DNA from: AP-16 sp036395835
Lineage (GTDB): Bacteria; Pseudomonadota; Alphaproteobacteria; Rhizobiales; Xanthobacteraceae
Reading direction: 5' to 3'
NCBI GenBank assembly: GCA_036395835.1
Contig: DASWCW010000080.1
Location: 1 to 48,578, forward strand
Length of the DNA: 48,578 nt
Position 1 is the stretch's first letter; each line of letters opens with the position of its first letter. A model generated the notes under the pieces. That model searched no databases. It had not been told where the DNA came from and was given only the letters and a program-made list of their open reading frames with translations. Position numbers and translations under genes: made by a program. Shown piece by piece: positions 17,358 to 25,946 of this stretch.

Positions 17358-18374
17358 ATGAAGCGCATTCTCACCACGATCCTCTGTGCGGCGGCGCTCG
17401 GTCTTGCCGCTTCGACCGCCATCGGCCAGACCCTCAATACGGTGAAGACCAGGGGCGTGCTCAACTGCGGTTCCAATCCGGGACTCGCCGGATTCGGTCA
17501 GACCGACCCCCAGGGCAATTGGAACGGTCTCGACGTGGATTTCTGCCGGGCGATCGCGGCGGCGATATTCGACGACCCGACCAAGGTGAAATTCGCGGCA
17601 TTGACCGCCAAGGACCGGTTCACGGGACTGCAGTCGGGAGAGGTCGATCTCTTGTCACGCAATACCACCTGGACCATCTCGCGCGATACCGCGCTCGGTC
17701 TGAACTTCACCAGCGTGTTCTATTATGACGGCCAGGGCTTCATCGTCCGCAAGGCCCTCAAGGTCAACTCGGCGCTCGAGCTCAGCGACGCCGCGGTCTG
17801 CGTCGGGCAGGGCACGACGACCGAGCTCAATCTCGCGGACTATTTCCGCGCCAACAAGATGAAGCTCAAGACCGTCACGTTCATGACGAATGACGAGACC
17901 GTAAAGGCCTATGAGGCCGGCCGATGCGACGCGTTCACCACCGATGCGTCGGGCCTCTACGCGGAACGGCTGCGCTTCGCCAACCCGAACGATCACGTGG
18001 TGCTGCCGGAGATCATCTCGAAAGAGCCGCTCTCACCCGCGGTCCGCCACGGCGACGACCAGTGGTTCGACATCGTGAAATGGGTGCATTACGCGATGCT
18101 CAATGCCGAAGAGCTGGGCGTCGGCCAGAAGAACATCAACGAGGCGCTGGCTTCCGCGATCCCCGACGTGAAGCGTCTGGTGGGCACCGAAGGCAATTAC
18201 GGCGAACAGCTCGGCCTTACCAAGGACTGGGCGGTGCGGATCATCAAGCATGTGGGCAACTATGGGGAAGTGTTCGAGCGCAATGTCGGCCAGGGGTCGC
18301 CGCTGAAGATCACTCGCGGTCTGAATAATTTATGGACCAAGGGCGGCCTCCAATATGCGCCGCCGATCCGGTGA
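17358..18374 (+). CDS. aapJ: General L-amino acid ABC transporter substrate-binding protein
   Basis: A 338-residue periplasmic binding protein with a signal peptide (MKRILTTILCAAALGLAAS, then AIGQ). The type 3 solute-binding pattern follows: VKTRGVLNCGSNPGLAGFG, GLDVDFCRAIAAAIF, LQSGEVDLLSRNTTWT. AapJ captures a wide range of L-amino acids for the AapQMP translocator. The ATG at 17358 follows a GGGAGCAGG ribosome site and directly precedes the signal peptide, so the longer frame from 17241 is rejected. It is first in the aapJQMP order, with a 76-base gap before aapQ. Confidence 0.96.
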   Translation: MKRILTTILCAAALGLAASTAIGQTLNTVKTRGVLNCGSNPGLAGFGQTDPQGNWNGLDVDFCRAIAAAIFDDPTKVKFAALTAKDRFTGLQSGEVDLLSRNTTWTISRDTALGLNFTSVFYYDGQGFIVRKALKVNSALELSDAAVCVGQGTTTELNLADYFRANKMKLKTVTFMTNDETVKAYEAGRCDAFTTDASGLYAERLRFANPNDHVVLPEIISKEPLSPAVRHGDDQWFDIVKWVHYAMLNAEELGVGQKNINEALASAIPDVKRLVGTEGNYGEQLGLTKDWAVRIIKHVGNYGEVFERNVGQGSPLKITRGLNNLWTKGGLQYAPPIR

Positions 18375-18450
18375 CGGTGCGCCGGCCGCTCGGACCGCGC
18401 GTCGGCCGACTTGACGGCGTCCGGCTCGGCCGGGCGCTTCGGAGGTGGTG

Positions 18451-19638
18451 ATGAGCGCCGTGTCGGAGATCGAGAAGCCGAAGGTATCGCTTCTCTATAA
18501 TCCGAAAGTGCGGAACCTCGCTTATCAGCTGCTGCTCTGCGGCGTCATCGCCGTTCTCGTTTACGGCGCGGTCGCCAATGCGATCGAGAACCTCAGGCGC
18601 GCGAAGATCGCCTCGGGATTCGGGTTCTGGAACCAGACGGCCGGATTCGATATCAGCCAGAGCCTGATCGAGTACAGCAGCAGCACCTCGACCTACGGCC
18701 AGGCTTTCTGGGTAGGGCTGTGCAACACGCTGGTGGTCGCGGGGCTCGGCATCGTCTTCGCGACCATTCTCGGCTTCATCATCGGCATTGCGCGGCTGTC
18801 GAAGAACTGGCTGGTGGCGCGGCTTGCCGGCGGCTACGTCGAGCTGATCCGCAATCTGCCGGTGCTGCTGCAGCTTCTGTTCTGGTACAACGCCGTGCTC
18901 AAGGCGCTGCCGGACGTGCGCGAAAGTGTGGTCATCGGCGGCGGTGCGTTCCTGAACAATCGCGGCCTGTTCGTTCCGCAGCCGATATTCCACGAAGGCT
19001 TCGGTGCGGTTCTCGCGGCGTTTGTCCTCGGCGTCGTCGGATCGATCGCGTTCCGGATCTGGGCGCGCAGGCGCCAGGAGCGGACCGGCGAGCAGGCGCC
19101 GGTGCTCTGGGTCGCGCTCGGGCTGATTGTCGGGCTTCCGCTCCTCGTCTTCGTTCTGGCGGGTTCGCCGATCGAGTTCTCCTATCCGGAAAAGGGACGG
19201 TTCGGCGTGCGCGGCGGAATCGAGCTGCTGCCCGAGATGGTCGCGCTGCTGTTCGGTCTGGTGATTTATACGGCTGCCTTCATCGCCGAGGTGGTGCGCG
19301 CCGGGATTCTGGCCGTATCGCACGGGCAGACCGAGGCCGCCTATTCGCTGGGGTTGCGGCCCGGGCCGACGCTGCGCCTGATCGTCCTGCCTCAGGCGAT
19401 GCGGGTGATCATTCCGCCGCTCACCAGCCAATACTTGAATCTGACCAAAAATTCCTCGCTCGCGGTTTTCGTCGGGTACCCCGATCTGGTGCTGGTGTTC
19501 GCCGGCACCGTGCTCAACCAGACCGGACAGGCGGTCGAGGTGATCGCCATCACCATGCTGGTGTATCTCACGATCAGTTTGGTCACCTCGCTGTTCATGA
19601 ACTGGTTCAACAGGCGCATGGCGCTGGTGGAACGCTGA
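18451..19638 (+). CDS. aapQ: General L-amino acid ABC transporter permease
   Basis: A 395-residue inner-membrane permease. The start ATG at 18451 follows a perfect GGAGG at 18441-18445. It has about eight membrane helices, longer than usual HisMQ-type permeases as is normal for AapQ, and the cytoplasmic EAA loop EAAYSLGLRPGPTLRLIVLP that docks with the ATPase. It also shows VELIRNLPVLLQLLFWY, the conserved early segment of the family. It forms a heterodimer with AapM. The downstream aapM starts 11 bases after its stop. Confidence 0.96.
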   Translation: MSAVSEIEKPKVSLLYNPKVRNLAYQLLLCGVIAVLVYGAVANAIENLRRAKIASGFGFWNQTAGFDISQSLIEYSSSTSTYGQAFWVGLCNTLVVAGLGIVFATILGFIIGIARLSKNWLVARLAGGYVELIRNLPVLLQLLFWYNAVLKALPDVRESVVIGGGAFLNNRGLFVPQPIFHEGFGAVLAAFVLGVVGSIAFRIWARRRQERTGEQAPVLWVALGLIVGLPLLVFVLAGSPIEFSYPEKGRFGVRGGIELLPEMVALLFGLVIYTAAFIAEVVRAGILAVSHGQTEAAYSLGLRPGPTLRLIVLPQAMRVIIPPLTSQYLNLTKNSSLAVFVGYPDLVLVFAGTVLNQTGQAVEVIAITMLVYLTISLVTSLFMNWFNRRMALVER

Positions 19639-19648
19639 GGACGCCGAC

Positions 19649-20800
19649 ATGACCGCGACCGACGTTCAGCCCGTCTATGTCCGCCGGCTGCTGATGGACG
19701 CTCAGCCGGCGCCCATCACGATGACCGGCCCGATCGGCTGGCTGCGCGCCAACCTGTTTGCGACGCCGCTCAACACCGCGCTGACGCTGCTGTCGATCCT
19801 CCTGATCGCCTGGGTGGTCCCGCCGTTCGCGAAGTTTTTGGTCATCGACGCGACCTGGGTCGGCGTGGATCGGGACGCGTGTCTGCCGTCCGCCACTCGG
19901 CCGGAGGTCGGGGCGTGTTGGCCGTTCGTGCGCGAGCGGTTCGCCTATTTCATCTACGGGTCCTATCCGGTTGCCCATCGGTGGCGGGTCGACGTCTTCT
20001 TTGCGCTGCTCGCGGTCGGGGTCGTCTGGCTGCTGTGGTTGAAAGCGCCGCGCCGCGATCTTGGCGCGTTCTATGCCTTCGTCGTGCTGCCGATCGTGTC
20101 CTTCATCCTGCTGCGCGGCTGGCCTTTGCTCGGTCTGCCGACGATCGAAACCGCGTATTGGGGCGGCGCGCTCGTGACCATCGTGGTTGCGGCGGTCGGC
20201 ATCGCGGTGTCGCTGCCGATCGGCATTCTGCTGGCGTTGGGACGGCGCTCGCGCATGCCGGCGGTCAAGCTGCTCTCGGTGATCTACATCGAGTTCGTGC
20301 GCGGGGTGCCGCTGATCACCGTGCTGTTCATGGCCAGCGTCATGCTGCCGTTGTTCGTCCCCGACGCCTGGTCGCCGGACAAGGTGCTGCGCGCGCTGGT
20401 CGGCATTGCGATGTTCGCATCGGCCTATATGGCCGAGGTGGTGCGCGCGGGCCTGCAGGCGATCCCGAAAGGCCAGTACGAAGGCGCCATGGCGGTCGGG
20501 CTGAGCTATCCGCAGATGATGCGCCTGGTCATCCTGCCCCAGGCGCTCAAGATCACCATCCCGAACATCGTCAACACCTACATCGGGCTGTTCAAGGACA
20601 CCACGCTGGTGTCGATCGTCGGCATGTTCGACCTGTTGCGGACGATCGAAGCCGCCCGGATCGATCCGAAATGGGCGACGTCGGTGACGAGCGCGACCGG
20701 CTATGTCGTCGCCGCGATCTTCTATTTCACGTTCTGCTACATGATGGCGCGCTACGCGAGATACACCGAGGCGCGGCTGGCCAAAAGCGACCGGCGCTGA
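19649..20800 (+). CDS. aapM: General L-amino acid ABC transporter permease
   Basis: A 383-residue permease, partner of AapQ. It shows IEFVRGVPLITVLFMASVML (conserved HisMQ segment) and the EAA loop EGAMAVGLSYPQMMRLVILP, followed by the final helices around YIGLFKDTTLVSIVGMFDLL. The N-terminal extension of more than 150 residues with extra helices is typical for AapM. It lies between aapQ and aapP in the usual order, with 20 bases before the aapP start. Confidence 0.96.
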   Translation: MTATDVQPVYVRRLLMDAQPAPITMTGPIGWLRANLFATPLNTALTLLSILLIAWVVPPFAKFLVIDATWVGVDRDACLPSATRPEVGACWPFVRERFAYFIYGSYPVAHRWRVDVFFALLAVGVVWLLWLKAPRRDLGAFYAFVVLPIVSFILLRGWPLLGLPTIETAYWGGALVTIVVAAVGIAVSLPIGILLALGRRSRMPAVKLLSVIYIEFVRGVPLITVLFMASVMLPLFVPDAWSPDKVLRALVGIAMFASAYMAEVVRAGLQAIPKGQYEGAMAVGLSYPQMMRLVILPQALKITIPNIVNTYIGLFKDTTLVSIVGMFDLLRTIEAARIDPKWATSVTSATGYVVAAIFYFTFCYMMARYARYTEARLAKSDRR

Positions 20801-20820
20801 CCTGCGGATCGGAGGCGATG

Positions 20821-21627
20821 ATGAGCGAGACGATGCAGCCGGTCGAGACGCCGAAAGCGCGGCGCGGCGGGCCGAAGATGCAGACGACGACCAACGAGAT
20901 CGCGGTCGACATCGTCGGGATGCACAAATGGTACGGCGATTTTCACGTGCTGCGCGACATCAATCTCCAGGTCAAGCGCAGCGAACGCATCATCATCTGC
21001 GGGCCCTCCGGGTCCGGCAAATCGACCATGATCCGCTGCATCAATCGGCTCGAGGAGCATCAGCAGGGCCGCATCGTCGTGGACGGCGTCGAGCTCGCCG
21101 ACGACCTCAAGAAGATCGACGAGGTCCGTCGCGAGGTGGGCATGGTGTTTCAGCACTTCAATCTGTTTCCGCATCTCACCGTGCTCGACAATTTGACCCT
21201 CGCCCCGATCTGGGTGCGCAAGATGCCCAAGCGGGAGGCCGAGGAGGTCGCGATGCACTACTTGAAGCGCGTGAAGATTCCGGAGCAGGCCAACAAATAT
21301 CCGGGGCAGCTATCCGGCGGGCAGCAGCAGCGCGTCGCCATCGCGCGGGCTTTGTGCATGAGCCCGAAAATCATGCTGTTCGACGAGCCGACTTCCGCGC
21401 TGGATCCCGAGATGGTCAAGGAGGTGCTCGACACCATGGTCGAACTCGCCCAGGAAGGCATGACCATGCTGGTCGTCAGCCACGAGATGGGGTTCGCCCG
21501 GCAGGTGGCGGATCGGGTGATCTTCATGGACGCCGGGCAGATCATCGAGGCCAACGAGCCCAAGGAATTCTTCGCCCATCCGCAGCACGAGCGGACCAAG
21601 CTGTTTCTCAGCCAGATCTTGCATTAG
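20821..21627 (+). CDS. aapP: General L-amino acid ABC transporter ATP-binding protein
   Basis: A 268-residue ATPase with the full ABC set: Walker A GPSGSGKST, Q-loop MVFQHFNLFPH, signature LSGGQQQRVAIARAL, Walker B IMLFDEPTSALD and the switch His in VVSHEMGF. It powers uptake through AapQM. Two ATGs are adjacent (20818, 20821); the GGAGG at 20811-20815 is better spaced for 20821. It is the last gene of the operon; a palindromic repeat that could terminate transcription follows at 21714-21736. Confidence 0.96.
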   Translation: MSETMQPVETPKARRGGPKMQTTTNEIAVDIVGMHKWYGDFHVLRDINLQVKRSERIIICGPSGSGKSTMIRCINRLEEHQQGRIVVDGVELADDLKKIDEVRREVGMVFQHFNLFPHLTVLDNLTLAPIWVRKMPKREAEEVAMHYLKRVKIPEQANKYPGQLSGGQQQRVAIARALCMSPKIMLFDEPTSALDPEMVKEVLDTMVELAQEGMTMLVVSHEMGFARQVADRVIFMDAGQIIEANEPKEFFAHPQHERTKLFLSQILH

Positions 21628-21713
21628 CGGGCCCCACACTCGCTTCACCTCTGAAAGGAGGAGGTCGCCGCGAAGCGGCGGGTGGGGGTCGCGCTGTTCT
21701 GACCCCTCCCTAT

Positions 21714-21736
21714 CCCTCCCCCGTGCAGGGGGAGGG
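21714..21736. repeat. Perfect palindromic repeat after aapP
   Basis: CCCTCCCCC (21714-21722) and GGGGGAGGG (21728-21736) form a nine-pair stem with loop GTGCA. It belongs to a larger repeat from about 21655 (with GGGGTC facing GACCCC further out) of the dispersed 'CCTCCCC...GGGGAGG' kind seen also at 25051 and 40189. It sits between convergent aapP and the SDR gene and may stop transcripts from both sides. Confidence 0.7.
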
Positions 21737-21782
21737 AAGCGTCTGCCGCTTGCGCAACGCTCAAATGGTCTTTGCGGCAGAC

Positions 21783-22517
21783 TCACTCCACGTAAATCAT
21801 CTTCCGCGTCATACCGCCGTCGAGGAGAAAATTCGCGCCGGTGATGAATCCGGCGCGCTCCCGGTCGAGCAGGAATTGCACCATGGCGGCGACATCCTCC
21901 GGCCTGCCGACGCGACCGGCCGGATGCTGCGCGTGGTCCTTTCTGCGCAGCTCGCCGTAATTCCTGGTCCGGATCCATCCGGGGCTGACGCAATTGACGC
22001 GCACGTCGGGCGCGAAGCTGATCGAAAGCGCGTGGCTGAGCGCGACCAGCCCGCCTTTCGAGGCCGAATAGGCCTCGGTGTTCGCCTCCGACATCAGCGC
22101 CCGGCTCGACGCGATGAGGACCATCGCGCCTTTGCGCTTGCGCAGCGCCGTCTCGGCGGCGCGGGCGAACAGAAAGGCGGCGGTCAGATTGACGTCGAGG
22201 ACGCGATGCCATTCCTCGCGCGTGAGTTTTCCAATCGGCTGGTTGCGCGAGATTCCCGCATTGGACACGACGCCGTCGAGCCGTCCGAATGTTTCGAGCG
22301 CCGCCGCCACCGCCCGCTCTGCCGTGTTCTCCTCCGCTACGTCGCCTTCGAGGATGGCCGCGCGCCGGCGCTTGGCGAACCTGCGGGCAAGGCCCGCGCC
22401 GGCGAGATCGACCGCGGCGACGCGCCATCCCGCTTGCAGCAGCGAACGCGCGACCGCTAGCCCGATGCCGTTCGCGGCGCCGGTGACGATCGCGACGGGG
22501 CTTGGGGATCTTGCCAT
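21783..22517 (-). CDS. SDR-family NAD(P)-dependent oxidoreductase
   Basis: A 244-residue classical short-chain dehydrogenase: cofactor motif TGAANGIG, NAG in DGVVSNAGISRN, catalytic Ser in MVLIASSRALMSE and YSASKGG holding Tyr and Lys. The C-terminus GANFLLDGGMTRKMIYVE is standard. Substrate unknown; such enzymes act on 3-ketoacyl, alcohol or sugar substrates. It is divergent from the NTF2-like gene at 22640, 122 bases away, and convergent with the aap operon. Confidence 0.92.
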   Translation of the reverse strand: MARSPSPVAIVTGAANGIGLAVARSLLQAGWRVAAVDLAGAGLARRFAKRRRAAILEGDVAEENTAERAVAAALETFGRLDGVVSNAGISRNQPIGKLTREEWHRVLDVNLTAAFLFARAAETALRKRKGAMVLIASSRALMSEANTEAYSASKGGLVALSHALSISFAPDVRVNCVSPGWIRTRNYGELRRKDHAQHPAGRVGRPEDVAAMVQFLLDRERAGFITGANFLLDGGMTRKMIYVE

Positions 22518-22639
22518 GATCGGCCTCCTGTGCGGGCTTCGTCGAAAATCATGGATCGGAGGCGACGGATCACGATTCTGCCCGCATGTTACGCTGATTG
22601 CTCGCCGCAGCCTGCAATTGCCATCCGGAGAGGAAAGCC

Positions 22640-23041
22640 ATGAGTGATGCCAACGTCGCGCTGATCCAAAGCCTCTATGCCGCGTTCGGCCGCGGCGAGA
22701 TCGCGAAAATCATCGCCGCAATGGCGCCCGACGCGACCTGGGAACTGGTCGGGCGGCCGAGCGACCACCCTCTGCTGGGCACGCGAAAGGGTGTCGCCGG
22801 CGTGCAGGAATTCTTCGATACGCTCGCGAAGGTCCAGGATGCCGCCGATTTTTCGCCGCGGGAATTCCACCCCTCGGGCGACAGAATATTCGTGCTCGGC
22901 CATTACGCCTGGAAGCTGCGCAAGACCGGCCGGACCGTCGAGAGCGACTTCATCCATATCTTCACGGTGAAGGGCGGCAAGGTGGTGCAATTCCGCGAAT
23001 TCACCGACACCGCGAAATTTGCCGAAGCCTACCGCGGGTGA
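22640..23041 (+). CDS. SnoaL/NTF2-like ketosteroid-isomerase family protein
   Basis: A 133-residue cone-shaped alpha+beta barrel protein. Helix NVALIQSLYAAFGRGEIAKI is followed by MAPDATWELVG, GVAGVQEFFDTLAKV and the strands FIHIFTVKGGKVVQFREFTD, the usual order in SnoaL-like domains. The start ATG at 22640 follows GGAGAGGAAA closely, so the longer frame from 22598 is rejected. Many members bind small hydrophobic ligands or isomerise them; the activity here is unknown. It is convergent with the sulfurtransferase gene, six bases away. Confidence 0.88.
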   Translation: MSDANVALIQSLYAAFGRGEIAKIIAAMAPDATWELVGRPSDHPLLGTRKGVAGVQEFFDTLAKVQDAADFSPREFHPSGDRIFVLGHYAWKLRKTGRTVESDFIHIFTVKGGKVVQFREFTDTAKFAEAYRG

Positions 23042-23047
23042 GCGAGC

Positions 23048-23923
23048 TCAGTTCGGCCCGGTCGCCACCGGCAGCTCCGGCCGCGAGCCCCATTCGACCC
23101 AGGAGCCGTCGTAGAGGCCGGCCGGCTTCTTGCCGAGCGCATCGAGCGCGAGCCACAGGATCGCGGCGGTGACGCCGGAGCCGCAGCTCGTCACGATCGG
23201 CTGGTCGAGATCGACGCCGCCGGCCCTGAACGCCGCCCCGATCCGATCGGGCGAGACGAGACGGCCGTTTTCGATGATCCCGGAATACGGCACGTTGCGG
23301 GCGCCCGGCATATGACCGGGGCGCACGCCTGGCCGGGGCTCCGGCGCCTCGCCGCGGAAGCGCTCGGCCGAGCGCGCGTCGACGATTTGCGCGCTGCCGC
23401 TGCGCAAGGCTTGCCGGACGTCCTCGACCGCCTTGACGGCGTCCTCGTTCCTGCGCGCCGAGAACCGGGCGGGTTCGCGCACGACATCGCCGCTTTCGAC
23501 GGGCCTTGCTTCCGCGCGCCATTTCGGCAAGCCGCCGTCGAGGATGAACACCTGCTCGGCGCCGAACACGCGAAACGTCCACCACACCCGCGCGGCCGAG
23601 AATAGGCCGATGCTGTCGTAGACGACGATGGTCGCTCGATTGCCGATGCCGAGCCCGCCTGCCGCCGCCGCGAATGCTTCGGCGCTCGGCAGCATGTGCG
23701 GCAGGTCGGAGCTGTGGTCCGCGATCTCCTCGATGTCGAAGAACACCGCGCCGGGAATGTGCGCGGCGCGATATTCGGCCCCGGCGTCGCGGTTGGCGGC
23801 GGGGAGGTGGTAGGAGCCGTCGACCACCACGAGATCCGGCGCGCCGAGCCGCGCGGCGAGCCAGTCGGTCGAGACGAGCCAGCGGCTCGTCCGTGTGTTG
23901 TCGTTTGCCGCGCTGGTGCTCAC
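23048..23923 (-). CDS. sseA: 3-mercaptopyruvate/thiosulfate sulfurtransferase
   Basis: A 291-residue tandem rhodanese. The catalytic loop CGSGVTA in the second domain has the form found in mercaptopyruvate sulfurtransferases; thiosulfate rhodaneses usually have CRKGVTA-type loops. It should transfer sulfur from 3-mercaptopyruvate to thiols or cyanide. I chose GTG 23923 (VSTSAANDNTRTSRWLVS) because GAGGGA lies about six bases before it; an ATG at 24025 would leave only two bases to the divergent gene at 24028. Shares the divergent region with the reductase gene. Confidence 0.9.
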   Translation of the reverse strand: MSTSAANDNTRTSRWLVSTDWLAARLGAPDLVVVDGSYHLPAANRDAGAEYRAAHIPGAVFFDIEEIADHSSDLPHMLPSAEAFAAAAGGLGIGNRATIVVYDSIGLFSAARVWWTFRVFGAEQVFILDGGLPKWRAEARPVESGDVVREPARFSARRNEDAVKAVEDVRQALRSGSAQIVDARSAERFRGEAPEPRPGVRPGHMPGARNVPYSGIIENGRLVSPDRIGAAFRAGGVDLDQPIVTSCGSGVTAAILWLALDALGKKPAGLYDGSWVEWGSRPELPVATGPN

Positions 23924-24027
23924 GTTCACTCCCTCGATTGACTTTCCGCCGTGCGAGTGGATGGATTCGGCCGGGCCGGGCCCGTCGGTCCATTGCTTGC
24001 GCACCATAGCCGAGGCGAGGCGCACAG

Positions 24028-25023
24028 ATGAAGAGCGCGTTCGTGACCGGCGCCACCGGTTTTGTCGGCCTCAACCTGGTCGAGGAGCTGGCGCGGCAAG
24101 GCTGGCAGGTTACCGCGTTGCACCGGGCAAAATCCGATCTGACCGAGCTCGGCCGTTTCCCGGTCACGCTGATGCCGGGCGACATCACCGATGCCGCTTC
24201 GCTCCGCGCGGCGATGCCCGAGGACATGGACGTGGTGTTTCACGTTGCCGGCAACACCAATCTGTGGTCGCGCCGCAACGCGCAGCAGACGCGCGAGAAC
24301 GTCGAGGGCACCCGCAATGTGGTCGAAACGGCGCTGGCGCGCGGCGCCAAGAAACTCGTGCTCACCTCCTCGATTGCGGCCTACGGCTCGCAATCGGGCG
24401 AGCTGACCGAGGCGACGAAATCCAACGCCGCGCGTTCGTGGATCAACTACCAGCGCAGCAAGTGGCTCGCCGAGGAGGAGGTCCGCAAGGGCGTTCGCGC
24501 CGGCCTGCCGGCGACGATCCTCAATCCGGGCGCGATCATCGGCCGCTATGACACGAGCGGCTGGGCGCGGCTCTTCACGCTCGTCGCCGAGGAGCGTTTG
24601 CCCGGCGCGCTTCCGGGCGAGGTCTCGGCCGCGCACGTCGGCGAAGTGGCGAAGGCACATATCGCGGCCGCCGAACGCGGCAAGGTCGGCGAGAACTACA
24701 TCCTCGCCGGCACCCGCACGAGCTTTGTCGAGATGCTCGGCATCATCGCCGAGTTGCTGGGCAAGCCGGCGCCGAAGCGAGTGCTCTCCCCGGGACTGCT
24801 GCGCATCATCGCGCGCGTTCAGGGGATCCGCGCGGCGATCACCGGCAAGCCGCCGCAGCTCACGCCGGAATCGGTGGAGCTGTCCACGCGCAAGATCTCG
24901 TGCCCGAGTCTCAAAGCCCAGCAGGAGCTCGGCCTCAAGATCGTGCCGATCCGCACCATGCTGCAGGATTGCTACGAATGGCTGGTGGCCAGCGGCAGAT
25001 TGAAGGCGGGCCGCCGGCCCTAA
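24028..25023 (+). CDS. NAD-dependent epimerase/dehydratase (dihydroflavonol-4-reductase-like)
   Basis: A 331-residue extended SDR: VTGATGFVGLNLVEEL at residues 5-20 binds NAD(P), VVFHVAGNTNLWSR and TSSIAAYGSQ carry the conserved core, and the catalytic YxxxK is in WINYQRSKWLAEEE. It resembles bacterial 'dihydroflavonol-4-reductase family' and HpnA-like proteins. The true substrate is unknown. The gene is monocistronic, with a large palindromic repeat after its stop. Confidence 0.9.
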   Translation: MKSAFVTGATGFVGLNLVEELARQGWQVTALHRAKSDLTELGRFPVTLMPGDITDAASLRAAMPEDMDVVFHVAGNTNLWSRRNAQQTRENVEGTRNVVETALARGAKKLVLTSSIAAYGSQSGELTEATKSNAARSWINYQRSKWLAEEEVRKGVRAGLPATILNPGAIIGRYDTSGWARLFTLVAEERLPGALPGEVSAAHVGEVAKAHIAAAERGKVGENYILAGTRTSFVEMLGIIAELLGKPAPKRVLSPGLLRIIARVQGIRAAITGKPPQLTPESVELSTRKISCPSLKAQQELGLKIVPIRTMLQDCYEWLVASGRLKAGRRP

Positions 25024-25050
25024 GTGCAACGCGTGCCGAGCCGGCAGAAG

Positions 25051-25194
25051 CGCTCTCCCCTTGTGGGAGAGGGTGGTTCCGAGCGAAGCGAGGAACCGGG
25101 TGAGGGGTCCGCCTTGTCGGGAATCGCTGTTACCCCTCACCCGCCTCGCTGCCATTCGGCAGCTCGGCACCCTCTCCCGCAAGGGGAGAGGGGG
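25051..25194. repeat. Large imperfect palindromic intergenic repeat
   Basis: The left arm (GCTCTCCCCTTGTGGGAGAG, then GGTG) is the reverse complement, with few changes, of the right arm around 25170-25193 (CACCCTCTCCCGCAAGGGG). Inner blocks GGTGAGGGG and CCCCTCACC also pair. Such mosaic elements are dispersed through Bradyrhizobium-type genomes. This one fills the gap between the convergent reductase and alaX genes and could form a long stem in RNA. Confidence 0.8.
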
Positions 25195-25214
25195 AAGCGC
25201 GGCTGCGGCACGGC

Positions 25215-25928
25215 TCACGCCCAGCCGATCCGCACGCGGCGGTTCTGCTTGCCTTTCTTCTCGATCTGGGTGACCCGCACCGCGCCGATCTCGGAAGTGC
25301 GGCGCACGTGCGTGCCTCCGCACGGCTGCAGGTCGTAGCCCGCGATCTCCACGAGGCGGACGCGGCCGCTGCCCATCGGCGGCTTGACCGACATGGTCTT
25401 GATCAGCCCGGGATTGGCCGCGAGTTCCGCGTCTGTGATCCAGCGCGTCGTCACCGGCGCGTCGGCCGCGATCATCTCGGCGAGCTTGCGGGTGATCTCG
25501 TCCTTGTCGAGGCCGGCCTCGGGAATGTCGAAATCGAGCCGGCTCTCCTCCTCGCCGACCGATCCGCCGGTGACCGGATAGGGCAGCACCGCGGAGAGCA
25601 GATGCAGCGCGGTGTGCATGCGCATGCGGGCGTAGCGCAGGGTCCAATCGATCTTCGCGGCAAGCGCGTCGCCGACGGCGGCAGTGGCGCCTTGCGCCGC
25701 CGGCGCATGGGCGATCACGCGCTTTTCCGGATCGGCGTAGAGCGCGCCGGCAATCGCGATCTCGGTGCCGTCGGCACGCGCGAGCGTGCCGCGGTCGCCG
25801 GGCTGGCCGCCGGAGGTTGCGTAGAACACCGTGCGGTCGAGCACGATGCCGCGCTCGGCGATGTCGATCACCCGGGCGGTGCAATGATCGAGATAGGCAT
25901 CCTCGCGGAACAGGCATTCGGTGGTCAT
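25215..25928 (-). CDS. Alanyl-tRNA editing protein (AlaX)
   Basis: A 237-residue free-standing editing domain related to that of alanyl-tRNA synthetase. The zinc site is complete: HTALH (His 105 and 109) and CGGTH near residue 206. The N-terminal beta barrel has VFYATSGGQPGDRGTL, as in type II AlaX. It hydrolyses mischarged Ser-tRNA(Ala) or Gly-tRNA(Ala) in the cytoplasm. It lies 18 bases downstream of the cysteine synthase gene on the same strand, so they may be co-transcribed. Confidence 0.93.
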   Translation of the reverse strand: MTTECLFREDAYLDHCTARVIDIAERGIVLDRTVFYATSGGQPGDRGTLARADGTEIAIAGALYADPEKRVIAHAPAAQGATAAVGDALAAKIDWTLRYARMRMHTALHLLSAVLPYPVTGGSVGEEESRLDFDIPEAGLDKDEITRKLAEMIAADAPVTTRWITDAELAANPGLIKTMSVKPPMGSGRVRLVEIAGYDLQPCGGTHVRRTSEIGAVRVTQIEKKGKQNRRVRIGWA

Positions 25929-25946
25929 CGGCAGAATCTGCGATGA